Shown: positions 17,293 to 26,313 of the stretch, one piece after another | How the letters are laid out: each line of letters starts with the position of its first letter | How positions within the stretch are numbered: position 1 is the stretch's first letter | Origin: Marinobacter sp. CHS3-4 | GTDB lineage: Bacteria > Pseudomonadota > Gammaproteobacteria > Pseudomonadales > Oleiphilaceae | Length of the DNA: 64,000 nt | Assembly: GCF_030053415.1 (NCBI RefSeq) | Contig: NZ_JASGBJ010000002.1 | Span: 620,001 to 684,000, forward strand | Direction of reading: 5' to 3' | Translations under genes and position numbers: made by a program | Notes under the pieces: model-generated | What the model saw: only the letters and a program-made list of their open reading frames with translations | The model's database searches: none | Told to the model about the DNA's origin: nothing

Positions 17293-18017
17293 TCCAATGC
17301 TTCTTCGTTGGTGGCCCGGCTGGTGAAGATCTTGTAGTCCTTCACCTCAGCCCGAATAAAGTAGTTATCCGTCACGTAAGCGCGCACGCCCAGCCCGGCA
17401 TGCCCAATGCTGTTATCCCGATCCTCCGGCACAGCCAGGGTAGATTTAGGTTCAATAAAAATATGCCCTGCGCCAAGTGTCATGAAAGGCGATAGTTGCC
17501 AATCCGGAAAAGGCTGGTGAACGATATTGACGTTGTACATCTGAATCTCGGAGGCGCTGCCCAGAATTTGCGTGGCCCAGAGTTCCGCAGAGAGGTTCTC
17601 AGTCATCTGGTAACCGCCATAGATGGCGGTCGATGCCGCCTCCTCAAATTGGCCCATCAGCAACCCCATTTCCCAGCGACGGCTGCCAAAATCATCAAAC
17701 CGGGGTTCATTCAGAACCACCTTCTCACCGGTGGCATCCACCGTTTCAAGCACATCCTCTACATGAACCCAACCTTCACGGCCTTTTTCATCATTGACTT
17801 TCAGCCAGGCGGTTTTGCGTTTCAACAGAGTCAACCACTCCCCTTTTTCACTGGCGTGGAAGACCGGGTATCCGGACGCCGGCCCGGTGCGCCACTCGAT
17901 GAACGGCTTGACCACTTTCACTCTGGGCTGAGGCTGCTCGTCCGAGCCCCACAGCCAGTCAGCTGAGGCGCCAAGAGAGAAACAGAGAATCATCAGACAG
18001 AGAGCGAATCGAAGCAT
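17262..18017 (-). CDS. SH3-domain outer membrane beta-barrel protein
   Basis: The 251-residue product has a signal peptide (ending LGASA, near residue 19), a bacterial SH3 domain (about residues 32-88, with WRTGPASGYPVF and GREGWVHVEDV), and a C-terminal beta-barrel (about 100-251) ending KIGLSIFF. SH3 domains of this type bind peptidoglycan or proteins, so the protein could link the outer membrane to the cell wall. The start is set at ATG 18017; a TTG at 18038 directly after the cytochrome stop is possible. It follows the di-heme gene by 21 bp and overlaps the next barrel gene. Confidence 0.82.
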   Translation of the reverse strand: MLRFALCLMILCFSLGASADWLWGSDEQPQPRVKVVKPFIEWRTGPASGYPVFHASEKGEWLTLLKRKTAWLKVNDEKGREGWVHVEDVLETVDATGEKVVLNEPRFDDFGSRRWEMGLLMGQFEEAASTAIYGGYQMTENLSAELWATQILGSASEIQMYNVNIVHQPFPDWQLSPFMTLGAGHIFIEPKSTLAVPEDRDNSIGHAGLGVRAYVTDNYFIRAEVKDYKIFTSRATNEEALEWKIGLSIFF

Positions 18018-18038
18018 GGGTCGTTTCAAAAGGTCCAA

Positions 18039-20669
18039 TCAGTCCGCCGGAGCATCAAAGGGATTGTTGTAATACTGACCGCCGATGTCGAGCCATTCAG
18101 ACAACAACCTCAGTTCTGCCGAGCTCAGGTAACCGGCATGGGCGCCACCATCACGAAAGACATCGAAAAAGTCACTGCTGGCGCGGGCGCCGTTGGTCGA
18201 CACATAGGGGCTACCAGGGAATGGAACCGGCACCTCCGTGGTTAACGGATCGCCGGTATTGGGATCCAGTTCCGGATCGCCATTCTCATCGAGCACGATT
18301 TCCGTGACGGTCCGGTCAACCACCATGCCGCCCTCAAGAACTTGCTCGTTGTCCTGGAAAAACAGCTCTCGGTAAGCTTTGAAGTGTTCCGGCTCATCAC
18401 TTGAAGGTCCGTCCGAGAGATCCAGCTGGGCCGCCGGCACCTGCGGCATATCAACGGCGTCGACCTCATTGTGGCAGTCAGTGCAGGTGTCTGCCCCCCG
18501 ATCCACGCCCCAGAGCGGATGAATGTGCTGCTCGTAGTTGATCACGATGCGACAGTCGTTCGTCCACTCAGCTCCGGGAGTCACATCCTCATCACACGAC
18601 GGCAAAATGGGCTTTGATGTTGCCAAATCGGCGTATGAAAGAGTAATTGGCTGGCCCTGCTCAGCATCAGAAGCCGGATCGGTCCACTGGTCTTCGTAGA
18701 TGAGATCAGGTGTGGGTCGCCGAGTCGTTCTCTCTGGCGCAGGATTGAAGGCCCAGGTTCGCGCCATGGTATCGCCCATCTCCTGGGATTCGAGGCCCGG
18801 CTGAGTGTTCGGAAAAAGGAACTGGGGTGATGGCGCGCCGCTGTAGACAGGATCCGGTGACGCATCCGGCCTGCCGTGCGAAATGTCACTGCTGGGATTG
18901 TGACACCCATTACAGGCGATCTTTTCTCCTGGACGGACCGTCAGCCAATTCTGATGACGGGGCCCTACGCGCTGCCCCTCGGCATCGAGAACGCTGATGG
19001 CAAAGGCCACGTTCGCCGGCACCGCTACTCTGACCGATCCATCCGGTTCGATGGGAACATACCCAAGGATTTCCCGCATGGACTGGGCGGCACTGCGACC
19101 GAAGGCGGTGTTGTCGAAGTCACGAACCGTCTCGTCAGGGATGGATACAGGCTTTTCAAGGCGCAAAAAACGGTACGGGAGGTTGTCAGGCGAGACCACT
19201 TCCGGGTCTGCCATTTGTGAAATGCCCTCAGACGACGTATCAACACCGTCAACGTCATAAACACTGTTGATTTCAAGGACGCCGTATCCGTCGTCCGCCA
19301 GAAGATCGTTACCAGCCTCTTGCAACCCTGGCTGGAATGCCTGGATAAAATCGGGCAGCGGGCGTTCACGAATCAACACCGCCTCATCAAACTGCTGCCC
19401 TTCCGACGCTCGCTCAATCGGTCGCTGAGTCTGGTTTCCTGCGTCCAGAAGCCACAGACCATAGACCGGTTCGGCCGCTTCATAGTTGCCGGAAGCAATC
19501 CGCTCACTCGTGCAGTTGACGATTGTACCGTCGCCACCCATCAACCGCAGCCGACAGGGGCTCCAGCTCACCAGATAGCGGTTGCTATCATCAAGCAAGG
19601 GCGAGATCGCACCGTAGTTACCGCTGAGGGAAATGCCATCCCCAATGCTGAGACCACTCACGAGTGGCGACTGCCCCGAACCGGCCGAACCGTCGACGGC
19701 AAGATTGGCTTCCACAAACCCGGCGATGTCAACGGTGGTTGGAATGGCGCCAAAGTTGTCGCTTTCGAGAGCCCGCAGGGCCGTCAGAATTCGTCCGCTA
19801 TCGGTGAGCCGGGGGCGCAGATACTCCACGTCCGTATTGCCGCTCACGGAATCATGGGAATGCCGACCATAGATGTAGGTCAATTCAGTGCCGTCCGGGT
19901 TAACCCTGTAAAGGTTGAAACCGTTGTTACTTGTCTGCCCGGCATTATCCCAACGGCTGAAAAGAATGGTGCCGTCGTCCTGAACGAGCGGATCCAGATC
20001 GTGACTCTGATTGAAGGTAATCTGGTCGATATTCTGTGTCTCCGGATCCAGAACATGCAGAACAAAGGCTGGCACCTCGCGCTCTTCATCCAACCCGGAG
20101 AACTGGGGTTTGCCCAGATTTTCATCCAGCAGAATACCTTTTGACAGCGTTTGTCGGGTAGACGCAAAAACGATGCGGCCGTCTGGAAGGTAGGCAGGGG
20201 CAATATCCTGACCTGCCTCGGCCGTCACGTCGGAATCAATCAACCGGGTCAGGCGGCTTTCAGTCAGGTCGTATTCCCACAGGTTCCATTTTGGCTGATC
20301 TTCCTCGTCTGCGCCGTCAATCTCGGGCGCCCGCATCGCGAAGAGCACGCGGGTACCGTCAAAGGAAACGTTCAGATCCTTGACGTCATAAAGAGCAGTT
20401 GCGCCAAACGCGCTGGAAGAAATATCAATGGCTGTCGCGTTGGGAGAAGCGCGGTCTTTCAGAAACAGGCGGGCGCCGGGTCGGAAGGCTGCCGGTTCGG
20501 CCAGATTGTCGCCAATCAGCATGCCGTTGTCTTCATCAAACAGTAGCGGCCTTTTGACAAACACCACAGGATTCTCAACGGCCACCGGATCAGTAGCGTC
20601 ACTGCCACTGGTGGCCAGGCAACCGGCAAGCAAGCCGAAGATACCCAATACTGACACGAGTCGAATCAT
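18039..20669 (-). CDS. HzsA-like di-heme cytochrome c lipoprotein with beta-propeller
   Basis: The 876-residue protein begins with a lipobox LLAGC (Cys17). Residues about 40-430 contain repeats of the WD40-like/PD40 kind (LWEYDLTESRLTRL, AYLPDGRIVFAS, ILFSRWDNAG). Two c-type heme motifs follow, CNGCH (586-590) and CTDCH (729-733). The combination of PD40 propeller and C-terminal hemes resembles the alpha subunit of hydrazine synthase from anammox bacteria, but nothing else here suggests hydrazine chemistry. The location would be the periplasmic face of the inner or outer membrane. ATG 20669 is chosen for the lipobox; the frame is open upstream to 20846. It is the first gene of the 15-gene operon and faces the cytochrome/LamG operon across a 263-bp gap. 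Confidence 0.8.
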   Translation of the reverse strand: MIRLVSVLGIFGLLAGCLATSGSDATDPVAVENPVVFVKRPLLFDEDNGMLIGDNLAEPAAFRPGARLFLKDRASPNATAIDISSSAFGATALYDVKDLNVSFDGTRVLFAMRAPEIDGADEEDQPKWNLWEYDLTESRLTRLIDSDVTAEAGQDIAPAYLPDGRIVFASTRQTLSKGILLDENLGKPQFSGLDEEREVPAFVLHVLDPETQNIDQITFNQSHDLDPLVQDDGTILFSRWDNAGQTSNNGFNLYRVNPDGTELTYIYGRHSHDSVSGNTDVEYLRPRLTDSGRILTALRALESDNFGAIPTTVDIAGFVEANLAVDGSAGSGQSPLVSGLSIGDGISLSGNYGAISPLLDDSNRYLVSWSPCRLRLMGGDGTIVNCTSERIASGNYEAAEPVYGLWLLDAGNQTQRPIERASEGQQFDEAVLIRERPLPDFIQAFQPGLQEAGNDLLADDGYGVLEINSVYDVDGVDTSSEGISQMADPEVVSPDNLPYRFLRLEKPVSIPDETVRDFDNTAFGRSAAQSMREILGYVPIEPDGSVRVAVPANVAFAISVLDAEGQRVGPRHQNWLTVRPGEKIACNGCHNPSSDISHGRPDASPDPVYSGAPSPQFLFPNTQPGLESQEMGDTMARTWAFNPAPERTTRRPTPDLIYEDQWTDPASDAEQGQPITLSYADLATSKPILPSCDEDVTPGAEWTNDCRIVINYEQHIHPLWGVDRGADTCTDCHNEVDAVDMPQVPAAQLDLSDGPSSDEPEHFKAYRELFFQDNEQVLEGGMVVDRTVTEIVLDENGDPELDPNTGDPLTTEVPVPFPGSPYVSTNGARASSDFFDVFRDGGAHAGYLSSAELRLLSEWLDIGGQYYNNPFDAPAD

Positions 20670-20932
20670 CGCAAATCGATTCTGTAAATAAACGCGACAG
20701 GAAAGCCTGATGTTTTCGTTATCTGAAGCCACCGACAGCAACCCCTTCAATTGGTCGTGAAATCCTTTCATTAACCTAATGCCAGTGATCACCTGCGCTC
20801 CAAAGCTTTTAGGTAACGCAATGTAATAACGTGGTGTGTTGCTCAAAAGCGATGCGCACGGCTCGCTTAATGTATAGACAACTGTAAAATCGAGTTAATG
20901 CGCGAAAGCCTACTACATCGAGGAAATCGATC

Positions 20933-22186
20933 ATGACAGCCTTCCACACGACCAGGCAACTGGTTTTAAGGACTTTAGCCGCTTCGTTTTTAATCGCGAC
21001 GCTGTGTGTTCAGGCCTTGGACGTGCACGCGGGTGCGAGAGAGCAGGCAAAACGGATTCATGATCGGATTGCCGGCGTGCCGCCCAGTGCGGAGGTTTTG
21101 AATGATATGGAAAGCCTGATTGTCGGCGGCGATGCTGTGGGCGCAGCGCAACTTGCGCTTGACGATCCTGCTTTTTATGACGTAACCCTGAAAAACTTCG
21201 TCGCTCCCTGGACCAACGAGGCCATGTCGCCGTTCGTGCCGCTGAACGACTACACTGCCACAGTGATTGGTATTGTCAGGGACGGTCGTGACTTTCGCGA
21301 GATTTTAACCGGCGACATTGTGTACGTTGGCGACTCGTCGCTCGGGTTGTCACCCTACAATGTCAGCAACAACGATCATTACGAAGAACTCGAAGCCAGG
21401 GTCAACGGGTCTGATGTGAGCCTGAGCAACCCGGACCATCTCGTCGAAACCCAGCAGTCACTGGTTAATGGCGGAGAGCTGCCCTCGACTGCCACCGCCG
21501 GCGTCATGACAACCCGCGCTGCGGCACAGGCGTTTTTCAGCGCCGGCACCAACCGCGCCATGTTCCGCTTCACCCTGCTTAATCACATGTGTAACGACCT
21601 GGAGCAAGTGGCCGATGTGTCCCTGCCACCAGACCGTATTCGCCAGGACGTCTCTCGCAGCCCCGGCGGCGACAGCCGGGTGTTCCTGAATAACTGCGTG
21701 GGTTGCCACACCGGCATGGACCCCATGGCACAGGCCTTCGCCTACTACGACTATGAATACGACGGCAATATCGAAACCGGTCGCCTGATCTACAACGCCG
21801 CTGGCGAGACCAACGACACCAGTCAGGTTTCCAACACCCGGGTCATGCCGAAATACCACATCAATGGCACCACCTTCGAGCAAGGCTACCTGACACCGGA
21901 CGACAGCTGGGATAACTACTGGCGCTCGGGCGCCAATCGCCGCCTGGGCTGGGACAGTGGTCTGCCGGGCTCTGGTAACGGTGCCAAAAGTCTGGGGCGG
22001 GAATTCGCTAATTCAGACGCATTTGCACAGTGCCAGGTCAAAAAGGTATTTCGGAACGTCTGCCTTCGTGAACCCGGAGACAGCGACGACAGAGCCGCCG
22101 TTAGCAATATTGTCACTGTCTTCAAGAATGGCTACGACCTGAAAGACGTGTTCGCCGAAACCGCTGCGTACTGCAAAGGAGCGTAA
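20933..22186 (+). CDS. Secreted mono-heme cytochrome c protein, DUF1588-like
   Basis: The 417-residue product has a signal peptide (ending DVHAG, about residue 34). A mostly helical region follows, then one heme motif CVGCH (Cys255, Cys258, His259) within NNCVGCHTGMDPMAQAFAYYD. That context (C-x-x-C-H-x-x-M-D-P, then an aromatic-rich strand) is like the DUF1588/DUF1585 domains found with planctomycete cytochromes. GAGG precedes the ATG. It starts a three-gene plus-strand operon. The likely role is periplasmic electron transfer or oxidation of an unknown substrate. Confidence 0.78.
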   Translation: MTAFHTTRQLVLRTLAASFLIATLCVQALDVHAGAREQAKRIHDRIAGVPPSAEVLNDMESLIVGGDAVGAAQLALDDPAFYDVTLKNFVAPWTNEAMSPFVPLNDYTATVIGIVRDGRDFREILTGDIVYVGDSSLGLSPYNVSNNDHYEELEARVNGSDVSLSNPDHLVETQQSLVNGGELPSTATAGVMTTRAAAQAFFSAGTNRAMFRFTLLNHMCNDLEQVADVSLPPDRIRQDVSRSPGGDSRVFLNNCVGCHTGMDPMAQAFAYYDYEYDGNIETGRLIYNAAGETNDTSQVSNTRVMPKYHINGTTFEQGYLTPDDSWDNYWRSGANRRLGWDSGLPGSGNGAKSLGREFANSDAFAQCQVKKVFRNVCLREPGDSDDRAAVSNIVTVFKNGYDLKDVFAETAAYCKGA

Positions 22187-22193
22187 GAGGGCT

Positions 22194-24725
22194 ATGAAAA
22201 TGACACATTTTTTCGGATTCCGAACCTCGCACGCGTTCCTGGCCCTGATGGCCTCTGTCCTGCTACTGGCAGGCTGCGGTGGCGAATCGACAGAACAGCT
22301 GCCCAATACCTCCGGTAACGACACCACCGTGAGTTACAGCGGCCCTGCGCCGGAAACCAACGACGTGCTGAACTTCAAGCGCAGCGTCTGGGACAACCTC
22401 GCAACGCAAGACAAATGTGGTGCCTGCCATAACGACGGCGGTCAATCACCGCAGTTCGTCCACGAAAACAACATCAATACCGCCTATAGCGAGGCCAATA
22501 CCATTGTAAATCTGGCCGACCCGTCCCAATCCGAGATGGTGACCAAGGTGGCCGGTGGACATAACTGCTGGCTGTCGAGCACCACCGCCTGCGCGGACAT
22601 TCTGACCACCTACCTTGTTAACTGGGCCGGTGGTTCCGAAGGCTCTGCAAAAACCGTGGAATTGCGCGCTCCCGACATCAGGGATGTTGGTGATACTCTG
22701 GCTTTCCCTGAGGACTCAAGCGACTTCGCTGCCACCATCTACCCGACCCTGACAACCTATTGCAGCGAGTGTCACAGCAGCAACGGGCAGACGCCCTACA
22801 TCGCCAGTGCGGATGTCGACCTGGCGTACGAGCAGGCCAAGAGCCGGATAGACCTGAACGATCTACCCGGAGATGGGGAACCACTGATAATGCCGGACGA
22901 CGCTTCCTCGCGACTGGTCCAGCGCCTGTGGGACGACAACCACAACTGCTGGGGCGACAGCTGCCCTGACTCCGCGACGACCATGCTCGAAAACATTCAG
23001 GAGTTTATCGCCAGACTCGGCCAACCAGAACCCGTCTCCGGCGAACTGGTAACCAGCAAAGCGCTGAATCTCGAGAATGACGGACTGCTTGCCAACTCAG
23101 GGGGCCGCTTCGAAGACAACGTTATTGCACTTTACGAATTCAAGACGGGCGAAGGTCAGACCGCTTTCGATACCAGCGGTGTCTCCCCCGCCCTCGACAT
23201 GACCCTGACTGGCAACGTGGCCTGGGTCGGCGGCTGGGGCGTGGAATTCGGCCCGGAGACCGATGACGGCGAAGGCGGCATGGTTCGGGCTGGCAAAGCC
23301 CAGGGCTCCACTGACGATAGCCGGAAGCTGCATACCCTGCTGACCGCATCCGGCGAGTACAGCCTGGAAGCTTGGGTGGTACCCGGCAATGTGGTGCAGG
23401 AAGACGCGCGAATTGTCACCTACTCCGGTAGCTCAACCGCCAGGAATCTCACCCTCGGCCAGAACCAGCAGCTTTACGAAGTCCTTCACCGTAGTACCAC
23501 CAGCGACGAGAACACTGCGTTTGCCACCGAGAATAACCCGATGTTACTGCAGGCTACTTTGCAGCACGTTGTGGTCAATTACTCACCCGACACCGGCCGC
23601 CAGATATTCGTCAACGGTCAGCCCACCGGGGACGTTGACCCGGACGCGCCCGGCCTGCTGACCGACTGGGAAGATAACTTCGCTCTCGTATTCGGCAATG
23701 AAACTGACGGCAATTCTCCCTGGGAGGGTACCCTGCGCATGGTGGCGATCCACAACCGGGCCCTGACGCCTGAGCAGGTACAGGCCAACTACGATGTCGG
23801 CGTCGGCCAGAAGTTCTTCCTGCTGTTCAGCGTGTCACATCTGATCGACGGCATGGATCAGAGCTTCATCGTGTTCGAGGTGAGCCAGTTCGACAGTTTT
23901 GGCTACCTGTTCTCCAATCCGTTCTACATTGATCTGGACGAAGAGGCTTCGCCTTCCAATGTGCCACTTAAGGGCATGAGAATCGGCATCAACGGCCGGG
24001 AGCCGGTAGTCGGCCAGGCGTTTGCCAATCTGGACGTCAGCCTCGGCTCGGATTACGAAGCGGGCAGCGGCCAGCAACTCTCGGAACTGGGCACCGTGAT
24101 CGGCCTGGAGCAAGGGCCGGGCATTGACGAGTTCTTCCTGACCTTTGAGCAGTTGGGCGGTAATGAGGACGTGCGCACCGAAGGCAACCTGCCCGCACAG
24201 CCGGCGCCGGAAGACCTCGACCCCGTGTCGGTGATTGGCCTTAAGACCTTCGAAGAAATCAACGCGTCCATGTCAAAAATGACTGGCATCCCGGTGACCG
24301 ACCAGGGTGTGTCTGAGACCTACAACACCGTCAGGCAGCAGTTGCCAACCGTTCCCGATATCAATGGCTTCCTGGCCTCCCACCAAATGGGCATCACTCA
24401 ACTGGCGTTTCAGTATTGCGATGCGCTGGTGGAAAACCCGACGGCCAGAACGGCATTCTTCTCACCGGCTGTCGACTTTGACGCCGAGGTTGCGACTGCA
24501 TTCAACGACACCAATCGACCGAATGTGATCACGCCTCTCATTGAGAAGCTGGTGGGCGACAATATTGACGATCAGCCAACGACTGCTTCGGTCGAGGGCG
24601 AACTTGATCAATTGATCGATACGCTAACCCTCTGTCCGGACGGATGCGACTCGAGCAGAACAAAGACCGTCATCAAGGCCAGCTGCGCCGCCGTGTTGGG
24701 CAGCGCCGTGACACTGATTCAGTAA
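22194..24725 (+). CDS. Di-heme LamG lipoprotein
   Basis: The 843-residue protein has a lipobox LLAGC near residue 27. Two similar heme modules follow, CGACH (75-79) and CSECH (190-194). Each is followed by an N..TAYSEA / DLAYEQAKS-like helix and an HNCW motif with a further Cys about 8 residues later. A LamG/concanavalin-like domain spans about residues 300-460 (AFDTSGVSPALDMTLTGNVAW, SLEAWV). The C-terminal 300 residues match nothing I recognise. It begins 8 bp after the preceding cytochrome gene. The repeated heme modules look like an internal duplication. LamG domains often bind glycans or proteins, so the protein may act at the cell surface. Confidence 0.8.
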   Translation: MKMTHFFGFRTSHAFLALMASVLLLAGCGGESTEQLPNTSGNDTTVSYSGPAPETNDVLNFKRSVWDNLATQDKCGACHNDGGQSPQFVHENNINTAYSEANTIVNLADPSQSEMVTKVAGGHNCWLSSTTACADILTTYLVNWAGGSEGSAKTVELRAPDIRDVGDTLAFPEDSSDFAATIYPTLTTYCSECHSSNGQTPYIASADVDLAYEQAKSRIDLNDLPGDGEPLIMPDDASSRLVQRLWDDNHNCWGDSCPDSATTMLENIQEFIARLGQPEPVSGELVTSKALNLENDGLLANSGGRFEDNVIALYEFKTGEGQTAFDTSGVSPALDMTLTGNVAWVGGWGVEFGPETDDGEGGMVRAGKAQGSTDDSRKLHTLLTASGEYSLEAWVVPGNVVQEDARIVTYSGSSTARNLTLGQNQQLYEVLHRSTTSDENTAFATENNPMLLQATLQHVVVNYSPDTGRQIFVNGQPTGDVDPDAPGLLTDWEDNFALVFGNETDGNSPWEGTLRMVAIHNRALTPEQVQANYDVGVGQKFFLLFSVSHLIDGMDQSFIVFEVSQFDSFGYLFSNPFYIDLDEEASPSNVPLKGMRIGINGREPVVGQAFANLDVSLGSDYEAGSGQQLSELGTVIGLEQGPGIDEFFLTFEQLGGNEDVRTEGNLPAQPAPEDLDPVSVIGLKTFEEINASMSKMTGIPVTDQGVSETYNTVRQQLPTVPDINGFLASHQMGITQLAFQYCDALVENPTARTAFFSPAVDFDAEVATAFNDTNRPNVITPLIEKLVGDNIDDQPTTASVEGELDQLIDTLTLCPDGCDSSRTKTVIKASCAAVLGSAVTLIQ

Positions 24726-24737
24726 AGGAAGATAACC

Positions 24738-26297
24738 ATGTTGATCAAACTCCCACGCAAACGCGCTGTGTCACTTGAACAACCGCTTCTGCACCTGGAT
24801 CACGGCAAACCCAAAACACGGCGTGAATTCATCTCCCAGGGTTTTATGGCGGGTACGGCTGCCGTGTCTGGCGCCTCCTTATTCAGCCTGCTGGCAGCGC
24901 CAAGGCGGGCAAATGCTTTTAGCCAGCAGCTGAAAGACGATTGCGGTATCCGCACCACCAGTTCTGGCAAAGTGCCGTTTATCTGCTTTGACCTCGCGGG
25001 CGGAGCCAACATTGCGGGCTCGAACGTGTTGATGGGCAAGTCGGGCGGCCAGGAGGATTTCCTGAGCACGGCTGGCTACAACAAGCTCGGCTTGCCCGGC
25101 GATATGCTGCCGGGTCAGGGCTTTATCAACGAAGAGTTCGGCCTGAAGTTCCACTCCGACAGCGGCTTTCTGCGCGGCCTGCTGGACACGGTGTCAGTTG
25201 GGGCGCGCGCCAACATTGACGGCTCCATAATTGCGGCGCGATCCGAAAACGACACCGGCAACAACCCGCATAACCCGATGTACGGCATTCTGAAAGCGGG
25301 CGCCGACGGCGAGCTGTTATCGCTGGTGGGGTCCCAGAGTTCAGAAAGCGGTGGCAACTCCATGGCGCCAATGAGCCTGATTAATCCCCAGGCTCGCCCC
25401 ACCAAGGTAGACCGGCCCTCAGACGTAACGGGCCTGGTCGACGTGGGCGATCTTACCGCTATCCTGAGCCAGGCCGACGCAGTAGAAGTCATGAAATCCA
25501 TGCGGGAAATCAGTGTCAGCAAAATGGCCAACGCCAGCCCCGGTTTTGGTGCGGAGGCAAACGATGACATCCGTCAGCGCGTCGATTGTGGCTACGTGAA
25601 AAGCGCTGACCTGGCGGAACGTTTTGGCAATCCCGAGGACCTGGACCCGTCCAGAGATGACCACATTGTGGGCGATAGCGGAATCTTCTCGACCGCAGAA
25701 TTCACCGCCGGCAGCCGCGAGGGGCGGGAATTCCGCAAGACTGCGTCTGTCATGAAACTGGTTCAGAACGGCTACGCCGGCGCCGGGACGGTAACGCTGG
25801 GCGGCTACGACTACCACACCGGCGAACGAGCCACTGGCGAAAGCCGGGATTACCTTGCCGGACGGTGCATGGGCGCTTGCCTCGAGTACGCTCATCGTCT
25901 GTCGATTAGCGGAACGCCTACGCCGCTGATGCTATATGTCTTCAGCGACGGTTCCGTGTCCAGTAACGGACGGATTGATGACACCGAGGGCGGTCGTGGC
26001 AAAGGCGAATGGACCGGTGACAATCAGCAAACTGCGGCCTCGTTTTACTTGGTGTACAACCCCAGTGGCAGACCGGTTGTTCGTAACCGTCAGATTGGCT
26101 GGATGCGGGCCGACGCCTCGGTTGAAACCGCTTCCAGCCCGGCAGCCAACAACGTCAACCAGTTGGTGCAGACGGTGGTTCTCAACTACATGGCACTCAA
26201 TAACGAGATTGGGGAATTCGGCAACCTGTTCCCGGGTCACGGGCTCGGCAATGCCGACAGCCTTGATCGGCTGATCGGCATAGAACCGCTCGCTTGA
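24738..26297 (+). CDS. Tat-exported protein, DUF1501-like (tentative)
   Basis: The 519-residue product has a twin-arginine signal after an N-terminal extension: TRREFISQGFM, a hydrophobic stretch and a cleavage site near PRRANAF (about residue 55). Tat export means it folds, probably with a cofactor, before crossing the membrane. The mature part contains FICFDLAGGANIAGSNVLMG, GGYDYHTGE and a C-terminal GNLFPGHGLGNADSLDRLIG, reminiscent of DUF1501 proteins (sulfatase-like fold). Such proteins are often paired with DUF1588-type cytochromes, as here. Similar proteins are, from memory, sometimes mislabelled as GspF. AAGGA precedes the ATG. It follows the LamG gene by 12 bp and converges with apbE. 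Confidence 0.7.
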   Translation: MLIKLPRKRAVSLEQPLLHLDHGKPKTRREFISQGFMAGTAAVSGASLFSLLAAPRRANAFSQQLKDDCGIRTTSSGKVPFICFDLAGGANIAGSNVLMGKSGGQEDFLSTAGYNKLGLPGDMLPGQGFINEEFGLKFHSDSGFLRGLLDTVSVGARANIDGSIIAARSENDTGNNPHNPMYGILKAGADGELLSLVGSQSSESGGNSMAPMSLINPQARPTKVDRPSDVTGLVDVGDLTAILSQADAVEVMKSMREISVSKMANASPGFGAEANDDIRQRVDCGYVKSADLAERFGNPEDLDPSRDDHIVGDSGIFSTAEFTAGSREGREFRKTASVMKLVQNGYAGAGTVTLGGYDYHTGERATGESRDYLAGRCMGACLEYAHRLSISGTPTPLMLYVFSDGSVSSNGRIDDTEGGRGKGEWTGDNQQTAASFYLVYNPSGRPVVRNRQIGWMRADASVETASSPAANNVNQLVQTVVLNYMALNNEIGEFGNLFPGHGLGNADSLDRLIGIEPLA

Positions 26298-26313
26298 CGA
26301 GGGTTTCGCAAGC

